Below the pieces are notes generated by a model. The model saw only the letters and a list, made by a program, of their open reading frames with translations, did no database searches and was not told the origin of the DNA. The translations under genes were made by a program, and so were the position numbers. A DNA stretch of 5,048 nucleotides from an uncultured Oscillospiraceae bacterium (lineage in GTDB: Bacteria > Bacillota > Clostridia > UBA1212 > UBA1255), in the NCBI GenBank assembly GCA_902462635.1, contig CABQCN010000142.1, positions 1 to 5,048 on the forward strand. The letters run 5' to 3'. Each line of letters starts with the position of its first letter. Within the stretch, counting starts at the first letter, position 1. This document shows positions 1-5,048 of the stretch, piece after piece.

Positions 1-1
1 C

Positions 2-1171
2 GGCTTTTCCTGCGCCGAGACGGCAAAGAAACTCGGAATCTCTCTCGAAATGGTAAAATACTATCTATTTAAAACCAGAAAATTATTGAAAGAAGGTATC
101 GGAATGGAACGTGAATTCGGAGTGAAAAGTTATAAACCCGCAGATTTTGAATTTGTCACAATTTTTTCGGGGCAATACAACCATGAATATAAGAATCTGT
201 TCAATCGCAAACTTCCGGGAAATATTTTAATGAGTGTATATTATACCCCTATGACGATACGGGAACTGTCAATTGAACTTGGTGTCGCGTCGGCTTATAT
301 GGAAGATGAGGTTGCGTTGCTAGAAAAATACAAATTACTCATCGCTTTGCCTGGCGGGAGGTATCAAACGAACCTCGTCATATTTACGTCAGAATATACA
401 AGTGAGTTTTATAAAAGCGCGCACGACTTATGCACTTCGGGAATCGGTGAAATTCTTGAAAACGTAAAAATTTCGTTGCCTGAGATACGCGCAGTCGGTT
501 TTCGCGGCAATAAGCTTGATGAAAATCGCCTTCTTTGGCCGCTTTTGTGGTTCATTATGCACAAAGGAAACACTGTTTTCGAACAAAACGCAAGCAAAAA
601 CCAGCCTGATCGGATTTATGAAGGTGCTACCGGGATAAATTATGGCATAAATTACGATGAATCGGGCTTTGACACGCCGAAAGATAAATCGAATCTCGAT
701 AAATGCAGCTGTGGCGCATTCGCTGGATATTTCGGGATAGACAACCGCTATGCCGCAGCGTTCGCTGATTTCGGAGTACTGCCGAAGCGTTGTATGTATT
801 CGTATCACAGTGATATCGTCAAGGCTGCGCTCAATTCAGACAATGATTCGTATATGATTCTTACCGTTAGCGAACTTGATAAAATCACATCACTATTACA
901 GCCACAGATTGAAGAAATGAGTAAGCTATATGATAAGCTCAGAAGCTGTGCCGCAAAGCTGATGAGAGTACACGCACCTGAAAGTATTGGTGAGCTTGTT
1001 GAGAAAATCATCACGAAAACGCTCTTCTTTCGCACGGCTGGGTTTATTGGAAAATGCGGCGTGGATTCCGGCGTACTTGCGGTGCCTGATGGTGAAAAGC
1101 CTGTTGCCGTATTCCTCTACGAAACGACGGAGCATGACAGAGCTTCTGTCAGTGAAGACGTACAGGTATAA
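2..1171 (+). CDS. Sigma-70 region-4-like HTH transcriptional regulator, 5' partial
   Basis: Probable DNA-binding regulator; target unknown. The frame is open to the left window edge, giving 389 visible residues before TAA. An internal ATG at 50 has no Shine-Dalgarno site and would cut into the first helix-turn-helix, so the true start lies upstream. Visible residues 6-32 (ETAKKLGIS, then MVKYYLFKTRKLLKEG) form a helix-turn-helix like sigma-70 region 4. Residues about 78-129 look like a second, winged helix (MTIRELSIELGVA, then a wing-like GGRYQTNLVIFT). The remaining C-terminal 260 residues are not a domain I recognise; they hold a CSCG motif (Cys 235 and 237) and a Tyr/Gly-rich stretch that could be a sensor region. 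No sigma region 2 is visible, so a true sigma factor is unlikely on what can be seen, although the missing N-terminus prevents certainty. Similar sigma-like HTH proteins with long C-terminal extensions are known in Clostridia. By eye the gene is more AT-rich than the phosphodiesterase gene that follows. It is followed by a hairpin and a new promoter, so it probably ends its own transcript. Confidence 0.75.
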   Translation, partial: GFSCAETAKKLGISLEMVKYYLFKTRKLLKEGIGMEREFGVKSYKPADFEFVTIFSGQYNHEYKNLFNRKLPGNILMSVYYTPMTIRELSIELGVASAYMEDEVALLEKYKLLIALPGGRYQTNLVIFTSEYTSEFYKSAHDLCTSGIGEILENVKISLPEIRAVGFRGNKLDENRLLWPLLWFIMHKGNTVFEQNASKNQPDRIYEGATGINYGINYDESGFDTPKDKSNLDKCSCGAFAGYFGIDNRYAAAFADFGVLPKRCMYSYHSDIVKAALNSDNDSYMILTVSELDKITSLLQPQIEEMSKLYDKLRSCAAKLMRVHAPESIGELVEKIITKTLFFRTAGFIGKCGVDSGVLAVPDGEKPVAVFLYETTEHDRASVSEDVQV

Positions 1172-1182
1172 TTGAACAAAGT

Positions 1183-1207
1183 CCCGGATTGGTTCGCCCA
1201 GTCCGGG
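1183..1207 (+). terminator. Hairpin after the sigma-like regulator, probable terminator
   Basis: A 10-bp stem (1183-1192 with 1198-1207, one T-G pair) closes on a 5-nt TTCGC loop, starting 11 bp after the stop codon at 1171. With one bulged T at 1182, three further pairs can form (1179-1181 with 1208-1210). The downstream T-run is interrupted (CTTCAGTTTGCTTC), so intrinsic termination may be partial; the placement and stem strength support the call. Confidence 0.6.
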
Positions 1208-1253
1208 CTTCAGTTTGCTTCTGATTTCTATCTGCATTTTTTCGCTAATTCGA

Positions 1254-1283
1254 TTCATCAAAAAAAATTTTATCTGGTATAAT
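1254..1283 (+). promoter_or_regulatory. Extended -10 promoter of the phosphodiesterase gene
   Basis: A perfect TATAAT at 1278-1283 is preceded by TGG, giving a TGnTATAAT extended -10. The best -35 candidate is TTCATC at 1254-1259 with an 18-bp spacer and is weak. A run of A followed by T (from 1260 to 1271) fills most of the spacer. The predicted transcript start is about 1289-1291, only 10-12 nt before the ATG, so the Shine-Dalgarno site would sit at the very 5' end of the mRNA. Confidence 0.6.
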
Positions 1284-1288
1284 ATCAT

Positions 1289-1294
1289 AGAAGG
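1289..1294 (+). promoter_or_regulatory. Ribosome binding site for the phosphodiesterase gene
   Basis: AGAAGG lies 6 nt before the ATG at 1301 and supports that start over the in-frame ATGs at 1316 (no Shine-Dalgarno site) and 1376 (a weak GGAAG). It overlaps the predicted transcription start of the promoter just upstream. Confidence 0.6.
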
Positions 1295-1300
1295 TATTAT

Positions 1301-3121
1301 ATGGATAAAAATAAAATGAAAATACGATGCTGCAAGGCGGCGACAGAATCAGAAATAAAGACGGTCGGAAGCACAATGATACGGAATTGGGCTACGTTAT
1401 TGAGCTTTGAAATTCTTTACCAGACGGTGGTATTTTTCGTTGTAGAGCCTTCGATCCGCTTCCTGTTTCATCGGATCCTGGGAATGGCAGGGCAGCGCTA
1501 TTTCTCTTTGCAAAATATAGGGACGCTTTTCCAACACCCGCTTGCGTTGCTGCTGGGTCTTGCAGTTCTGTTATTCATCGGCCTGGTCGGTTATTATGAA
1601 ATCACGGCGTTATTTCTTTATAGTGAAAAAAGCTGGCAGCAGGAAGATCTCGGTTTATGGAGTTTATGTAAAGATGCGGCTGTCCGGACATGCGGACTGC
1701 TGCGGCCGTCGCGATTTCCGGTATTTTCCATTTTACCGATTCTATTGGTATCGTTTCTCTCTTTGCACATATGGATCCCCGGACTGATAACGGGCGCCGT
1801 AAAAAGCGGACCGCTGTTCCTCGCGTTGGCGATTCTATTGTTTTTATTATTTCACTTAGGATTGTTTTTCTATTTTTTTGGCTTGCCTGTTCTTTTGTTC
1901 GAAGGAAAATCGTTTGCTGCTTCCTGGAAAGAAAGCCGGCGATTGATGAAGCATAAACCCTTGCGGCTGGCAGGAACGCTGGCGGCGTATCTTTTATTGG
2001 TCTATATCATTCTCGGGCTTCTTACGCTGATCGGAATTTTTCTTCTTGCGGGAGGCGTGCGTATTTTTTGTATGCCTGAAAATTATCGTATCTGCTTTCA
2101 GCAATCTTTTCTTGTACTGCAAAATATCGGAGGAAGAATCTCCAGCGTTTTGGGGTCCGCCTTTTTATGTGCTGTTTGTGTCGCTTTCTACCATCGGCAA
2201 AGAAATGACCCCCGGCCGATTTCCGTGAGGACAAGCTTGCCTGCGCGGCGCAATGTTTCGCGTGTGGCGGCTATCCTGACCGCGGCCGCGATTTTTGCGG
2301 TTTTCTGCCGGCTGGATATCGGAAGTAAAATCAGGAGGCTGTACGGATCTTCCGCGCAAATCGTCGCCCATCGGGCGGGAAGCGCTTTTGCGCCGGAAAA
2401 TACGGTGGCGGCGCTGCGGCAGGCGATCCGGGCCGGAGTGGCGATGGCGGAAATCGACGTACAGCTTCTGAAAGATGGAACGCTCATCGTACTGCACGAT
2501 ACGAATTTTAAGAGAACGACAGGACTCGATCTGGAACTTCGGGACGCCGATTATGAAACGGTAAAACAACTTGACGCAGGTTCTTTCTTTTCCTCTGCGT
2601 TTGCCGGCGAGCCGATTCCCACGCTGGAGGAAATGCTTCGCGCGGCGAAGGGGCGGATCCGCCTGATGCTTGAATTGAAGGCCGGCGGCTATACGGCGGG
2701 CTTGGAAGAAAAGACGCTGCGGCTGATCGAAGAATACGGCATGAAGGATCAATGTGTCATTGCTTCGATGAATCTGGATATTCTGGAACGGATGAACGCA
2801 TTGGCCCCGGATCTTCCGACAATATATATTACGGCGCTTCAGCCGCCGGAACAATATGATCAGGATATTCCGAACGCTTATAGCGTGAAATCCGTTTCGC
2901 TTTCTGCGGAAAAGGTAAGAAAAATGCATTCGTGGGAGAAGGCGGTTTACGCATGGACGATCAATTCTGAGGAAACATTGCAAAAAATTCTGCGTTATGG
3001 AGTAGACGGAATTATAACGGATAATCCGGTACTGGCGAAATCCCGCCTCCGGGGAGAACCCAAAATTCTGTCTGCGGACCGGATAACGGATTTCTTTTTT
3101 CCGCAGCGTGGCGGATCTTAA
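1301..3121 (+). CDS. Membrane-anchored glycerophosphodiester phosphodiesterase
   Basis: Hydrolyses glycerophosphodiesters to sn-glycerol 3-phosphate and an alcohol (family knowledge). The 606-residue protein has two parts. Residues about 30-340 form a multi-pass membrane domain with some seven hydrophobic stretches (roughly 31-50, 79-107, 141-165, 170-200, 222-252, 270-297, 319-337), matching the membrane region fused to such enzymes in Firmicutes. Residues about 352-580 form the TIM-barrel GDPD domain: HR at 357-358, PENT at 365-368, E384 and D386 of the EIDV motif, HD at 399-400, E458 and K460 of ELK, and a C-terminal AWTIN (551-555) and DGIITDNP (569-576). The two catalytic histidines and the metal-binding acidic residues are all present, so the enzyme should be active. 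Which side of the membrane the catalytic domain faces cannot be settled from sequence by eye; an odd number of helices would place the two ends on opposite sides. Possible substrates are lipid-derived glycerophosphodiesters or teichoic-acid glycerol phosphate (inference). The gene has its own promoter and is convergent with the araC-type gene. Confidence 0.93.
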   Translation: MDKNKMKIRCCKAATESEIKTVGSTMIRNWATLLSFEILYQTVVFFVVEPSIRFLFHRILGMAGQRYFSLQNIGTLFQHPLALLLGLAVLLFIGLVGYYEITALFLYSEKSWQQEDLGLWSLCKDAAVRTCGLLRPSRFPVFSILPILLVSFLSLHIWIPGLITGAVKSGPLFLALAILLFLLFHLGLFFYFFGLPVLLFEGKSFAASWKESRRLMKHKPLRLAGTLAAYLLLVYIILGLLTLIGIFLLAGGVRIFCMPENYRICFQQSFLVLQNIGGRISSVLGSAFLCAVCVAFYHRQRNDPRPISVRTSLPARRNVSRVAAILTAAAIFAVFCRLDIGSKIRRLYGSSAQIVAHRAGSAFAPENTVAALRQAIRAGVAMAEIDVQLLKDGTLIVLHDTNFKRTTGLDLELRDADYETVKQLDAGSFFSSAFAGEPIPTLEEMLRAAKGRIRLMLELKAGGYTAGLEEKTLRLIEEYGMKDQCVIASMNLDILERMNALAPDLPTIYITALQPPEQYDQDIPNAYSVKSVSLSAEKVRKMHSWEKAVYAWTINSEETLQKILRYGVDGIITDNPVLAKSRLRGEPKILSADRITDFFFPQRGGS

Positions 3122-3125
3122 GCAG

Positions 3126-3145
3126 AAAAATCAGCGGCTTTGCTG
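3126..3145 (-). terminator. Weak possible terminator of the AraC-family gene
   Basis: Read on the minus strand, a short 4-bp stem (CAGC at 3145-3142, GCTG at 3135-3132, 6-nt loop) overlaps the stop codon and is followed by A and five T (3130-3126). An alternative CGGC/GCCG pairing (3148-3145 with 3138-3135) is equally short. The stem is weak; the call rests mainly on the T-run and its position. No better terminator for either convergent gene is visible in the 9-bp gap. Confidence 0.25.
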
Positions 3146-4141
3146 CCGGTATTCTTTCGGAGAGGTGCCGGTATGCTTCTTGAACATTTTATAAAAGACA
3201 TCCGCTTTCTTGAAACCGGAACGCGTATAAATCTCATGGATGGAAAGGTCCGTATTTTTTAAAAGCATACAGGCGTTTTTGATCCGTATATTGTTCAAAA
3301 TCTGCAGAAACCCCATGCCGGTTTTTTCTTTAATGAATTTGCTGAGATAGGGCGGCGTATAATGGAAGTGCTCCGCCAGATCACGGAGCGTTACGGACTT
3401 GTAGTTTTCCTGGATATAATATAATATTTCATTTGATGTTTCCGTGCTGTTGCAGAGTACGGAAGGAAACTCAAAATTTTCTGCGTGATTGCGGATCATG
3501 TAGCCGAAAATGATGCGAATTAAGTTTTCTTTGATTTTACGCGTGTAGTTATCGTTTCCGGACATCCCTTCGTAAATCAGCATTTCGATGGCGTTGTGCA
3601 TTACTTTGTCGCCGGACGAATGGCAGACGGTGTAAGGATTCGTCGTTTTTTCAAAAAGAGCGCCCCAGAAAAAATCGGACAAGATACTTTTTTCGGAGAG
3701 AAAATCGAAAAATGTTTCATTGAAGGTACTGCGGCGGATCAGAATATTGATGACGATACTGTCGCTGAATACGCCGAGCGCATGGACGGCGCCTGGCGCC
3801 ATGATACAGAAGTCGCCGGCTTCCAAATGAATCGCGGCGCCGTCTACATAATTGTCGCATTCGCCGGAAAGGACATACAGCATTTCAAAGAAGGTATGGC
3901 TGTGCTGGAATAAGGGCATATAGCAGGCGTGTTTTACGATCAGGATATTGTCGCTTTCGGCAAACATGCTTTCGTCGAGCGTTTGCAGTGCGCCGGAAAG
4001 CCCCGGAATGAACATATGATGCGCCTGGATATAATCCACGTCGATAGAAGAAGCGTCATCCGTCTGGATATAATTTTTATAAATTTGTTCGCCTTCCTGA
4101 TAAGAAGAAAAAAATTCTTCCAGATGCAAGTCATATAACAT
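3131..4141 (-). CDS. AraC-family transcriptional regulator with cupin sensor domain
   Basis: Cytoplasmic DNA-binding regulator, probably sensing a sugar or related small molecule and controlling the divergent glycosidase gene (inference from context). With the start at 4141 it has 336 residues. Residues about 68-135 form a cupin-type ligand-binding domain (QHSHTFFEMLYVLSGE at 79-94, then LEAGDFCIMAPGAVHAL). Residues about 235-335 are the AraC DNA-binding domain with two helix-turn-helix units: the first at 251-278 (TLRDLAEHFHYTPPYLSKFI), the second at 300-332, ending in the family signature FKKHTGTSPKEYR. The frame is open up to an ATG at 4207, but I chose 4141 because GGAGG lies 9 nt before it, while the upstream ATG has no Shine-Dalgarno site and lies between the -35 and -10 of a good promoter. 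The stop is 9 bp from the stop of the convergent phosphodiesterase gene. Inverted repeats across its promoter suggest autoregulation. The domain assignment is secure; the ligand is unknown. Confidence 0.93.
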   Translation of the reverse strand: MLYDLHLEEFFSSYQEGEQIYKNYIQTDDASSIDVDYIQAHHMFIPGLSGALQTLDESMFAESDNILIVKHACYMPLFQHSHTFFEMLYVLSGECDNYVDGAAIHLEAGDFCIMAPGAVHALGVFSDSIVINILIRRSTFNETFFDFLSEKSILSDFFWGALFEKTTNPYTVCHSSGDKVMHNAIEMLIYEGMSGNDNYTRKIKENLIRIIFGYMIRNHAENFEFPSVLCNSTETSNEILYYIQENYKSVTLRDLAEHFHYTPPYLSKFIKEKTGMGFLQILNNIRIKNACMLLKNTDLSIHEIYTRSGFKKADVFYKMFKKHTGTSPKEYRQQSR

Positions 4142-4150
4142 TCTGCAATT

Positions 4151-4155
4151 CCTCC
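4151..4155 (-). promoter_or_regulatory. Ribosome binding site that sets the AraC-family start at 4141
   Basis: On the minus strand GGAGG, within CTCCGGAGG, stands 9 nt before the ATG at 4141. No comparable site precedes the in-frame ATGs farther upstream (4207 and 4198), so this decides the start. Confidence 0.8.
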
Positions 4156-4165
4156 GGAGAAAAAT

Positions 4166-4180
4166 GATTTTATCAAAATC
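4166..4180. repeat. Perfect inverted repeat in the AraC-family leader
   Basis: GATTTT-ATC-AAAATC: 6-bp perfect arms with a 3-bp spacer, just downstream of the predicted araC-type transcript start (about 4182) and before its ribosome binding site. It could be an operator or a small AT-rich leader hairpin; it may also be chance in AT-rich DNA. Confidence 0.4.
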
Positions 4181-4182
4181 GC

Positions 4183-4213
4183 AATGGTATTCTAGCATAT
4201 TGGTCATACCATT
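4183..4213. repeat. Inverted repeat spanning the AraC-family promoter, candidate operator
   Basis: AATGGTAT at 4183-4190 is the exact reverse complement of ATACCATT at 4206-4213, with a 15-bp spacer. The arm centres are 23 bp apart, about two helical turns. One arm touches the -10 and the other overlaps the -35 by two bases, a position suited to repression. AraC-family proteins often bind direct rather than inverted repeats, so which protein binds is open. Confidence 0.5.
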
Positions 4214-4217
4214 ACAA
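4189..4217 (-). promoter_or_regulatory. Promoter of the AraC-family gene
   Basis: Read on the minus strand: -35 TTGTAA (4217-4212, 4 of 6 consensus bases), a 17-bp spacer, and -10 TAGAAT (4194-4189, 5 of 6) preceded by TGC, giving an extended -10. The predicted start is near 4182, with a leader of about 40 nt to the ATG at 4141. Confidence 0.7.
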
Positions 4218-4239
4218 CATTAATTAATGAAATGTTTCA
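4218..4239. repeat. Two abutting palindromes in the middle of the divergent control region
   Basis: CATTAATTAATG (4218-4229) is a perfect 12-bp palindrome, and TGAAATGTTTCA (4228-4239) has perfect 5-bp arms around TG; they share two bases. They lie just upstream of the araC-type -35 and upstream of the opposite promoter, where an activator or shared operator would be expected. The second resembles a catabolite-control (cre) site but is 12 rather than 14 bases and its centre is TG, not CG. Confidence 0.4.
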
Positions 4240-4265
4240 GAATAAAAAAAAGGGTATCCGGAAAT

Positions 4266-4283
4266 ATATCGATATGCTATAAT
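4266..4283 (+). promoter_or_regulatory. Extended -10 promoter of the lipoprotein gene, with overlapping palindrome
   Basis: TGC-TATAAT at 4275-4283 is a consensus extended -10. At spacings of 16-19 bp no hexamer resembles TTGACA, so the promoter probably relies on the TG extension or on an activator. A perfect 10-bp palindrome ATATCGATAT (4266-4275) ends on the T of the TG element and could be a binding site. The predicted start is near 4290, with a leader of about 36 nt. Confidence 0.65.
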
Positions 4284-4314
4284 ACAATAAAATAATGAAT
4301 CCGTATTTTTACAT

Positions 4315-4321
4315 GAGGTGG
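4315..4321 (+). promoter_or_regulatory. Ribosome binding site of the lipoprotein gene
   Basis: GAGGTGG precedes two adjacent in-frame ATGs at 4323 and 4326. The GAGG core is 4 nt from the first and 7 nt from the second, so 4326 is preferred; choosing 4323 adds only one Met. Confidence 0.7.
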
Positions 4322-4325
4322 AATG

Positions 4326-5048
4326 ATGGGCAGGCGATTCTTCTACCAGAGAATAGCGGCAGCGATCTTGCCGGCAGTGGTTCTTTTATCGGCGGCTTCC
4401 TGTAAGCAGCTTCAGACGGATTATTATATCACGGAACAAACAGGAATCGGAGTATATCAGTCTATGGATCAGAAAAAAGACGTTATCCGCAAATATGATG
4501 AGATGATCAATGATTTATCAAAACTTCCCGTGTCGTTTACCTATGCTGGGAAGGATTATAAAGGCTTTGGAAGGGAATTTAAAGAAATTTCCAGAAATAC
4601 GGCGCAGGACGGAGCAAAAGTCATGACGACCGTATGCCTGGAGTTTCGGCAGGAGCTGCGGATCGAGGTTTGTTCGGCGATTTATCCCGATTACTGCGCG
4701 TATGAATGGACGGTCTATTTTCAAAATATCGGCAGCGAGGATTCTGCGATCCTGGAGAATCTGAAATGCATGGATATACTGTTTACAGGGGCAGATCCGG
4801 TGCTGAAAGGGATTTATGGGGACGGCGGGGTCGGAGATTCCGGGCCGTATGCGCCGTATTCCCTGCAACTGAAATCTGAGAAGAAAATACATATGGCGCC
4901 TCCCACGGGGCGGTCGACATATAATTATTTTCCCTATTTCAACCTGGAACATGGGGAGGGCGGAACGTTTGCCGCGATCGGTTGGCCGATCCTGTGGGAC
5001 GCGTCTTTTTCCTATCAGGAGGGGAAGGAAGAGCGCGTGCATTTTACG
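4326..5048 (+). CDS. Lipoprotein related to GH36 alpha-galactosidases, N-terminal part (3' partial)
   Basis: Probable membrane-anchored, exported glycoside hydrolase acting on alpha-galactosides or similar sugars. The frame is open from 4326 to the window end (241 residues, no stop). Residues 1-25 are a signal peptide: basic MGRRFFYQR, a hydrophobic core, then LLSAASC with Cys26 as the lipidation site (the -3 residue is Ala rather than the usual Leu, but within the accepted pattern). Residues about 69-241 match the N-terminal beta-sandwich of GH36-like alpha-galactosidases: AYEWTVYFQNIGSEDSAILEN (from 125), a Gly/Pro-rich loop (162-178), then YFPYFNLEHGEGGTFAAIGW (201-220) followed by PILW. 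Family members usually read GWPGQW there; this one reads GWPILW. Catalytic aspartates would lie in the following barrel, outside the window, so activity cannot be judged. It is divergent from the AraC-family gene, its likely regulator. It could also be a non-galactosidase relative sharing this fold. Confidence 0.75.
   Translation, partial: MGRRFFYQRIAAAILPAVVLLSAASCKQLQTDYYITEQTGIGVYQSMDQKKDVIRKYDEMINDLSKLPVSFTYAGKDYKGFGREFKEISRNTAQDGAKVMTTVCLEFRQELRIEVCSAIYPDYCAYEWTVYFQNIGSEDSAILENLKCMDILFTGADPVLKGIYGDGGVGDSGPYAPYSLQLKSEKKIHMAPPTGRSTYNYFPYFNLEHGEGGTFAAIGWPILWDASFSYQEGKEERVHFT

Noticed and set aside
50..52. ATG at 50 as the start of the first gene
   Set aside because: No ribosome site precedes it, the frame is open to the window edge, and the upstream 16 codons encode the first half of the helix-turn-helix.
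428..1288. Minus-strand open frames under the sigma-like regulator (428-808, 805-1035, 926-1288)
   Set aside because: They overlap a plus-strand frame with clear helix-turn-helix motifs, and their translations show no family features.
2165..2983. Long open frame of 272 codons on the minus strand inside the phosphodiesterase gene
   Set aside because: It lies fully antisense to a conserved catalytic domain, its translation is Arg/His-rich with no recognisable motif, and it arises from codon bias of the real gene.
3072..3106. 7-bp inverted repeat near the end of the phosphodiesterase gene as its terminator
   Set aside because: The loop is 21 nt, the repeat lies within coding sequence, and the T-run is inside the loop rather than after the stem.
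4142..4207. Extension of the AraC-family protein by 22 residues to the ATG at 4207
   Set aside because: No Shine-Dalgarno site precedes 4207, and the extension covers the -10 and spacer of a good promoter; a strong ribosome site supports 4141.
4228..4239. TGAAATGTTTCA as a true catabolite-control (cre) site
   Set aside because: It is 12 bases rather than 14 and lacks the central CG; kept only as a palindrome of unknown use.
4518..5042. Minus-strand open frame of 174 codons at the right end
   Set aside because: It is antisense to the lipoprotein gene, whose plus-strand frame has a ribosome site, signal peptide and family motifs. The minus frame shows none of these.

Overview
The window looks like chromosomal DNA of a low- to mid-GC Gram-positive Clostridia-type bacterium (Lachnospiraceae/Oscillospiraceae-like). 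The reasons are Firmicutes-style Shine-Dalgarno sites, TG-extended -10 promoters, a membrane-fused glycerophosphodiesterase of a kind common in Firmicutes, and a lipoprotein signal on a family GH36-like glycosidase. This is inferred from protein style, not from a marker gene. I see no tRNA, rRNA, CRISPR array, insertion sequence or phage gene.

Layout: (1) positions 2-1171, plus strand, the 3' part of a regulator with a sigma-70 region-4-like helix-turn-helix and a second winged-helix-like segment; its 5' end lies outside the window. (2) 1172-1300, a spacer with a GC-rich hairpin after the regulator and an extended -10 promoter for the next gene. (3) 1301-3121, plus strand, a 606-residue glycerophosphodiester phosphodiesterase with a multi-pass N-terminal membrane domain and an intact C-terminal catalytic domain. 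(4) 3131-4141, minus strand, an AraC-family regulator with a cupin sensor domain, convergent with the phosphodiesterase and only 9 bp from it. (5) 4142-4325, a divergent control region of about 184 bp with two promoters, several perfect inverted repeats and near-identical -10 regions facing opposite ways. (6) 4326 to the window end, plus strand, the first 241 residues of a secreted lipoprotein related to GH36 alpha-galactosidases; the catalytic domain lies beyond the window.

How they fit: the AraC gene and the lipoprotein gene form a divergent regulator/target pair typical of carbohydrate-use loci. The lipoprotein promoter has a good extended -10 but no recognisable -35, which fits activation by the neighbouring regulator (inference). 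The phosphodiesterase would release glycerol phosphate from glycerophosphodiesters and has its own promoter; nothing ties it to the sugar locus except adjacency. The sigma-like regulator appears to be a separate unit. No clearly novel multi-gene system is visible; the most interesting parts are the divergent control region, the regulator at 2-1171 and the lipid-anchored glycosidase.
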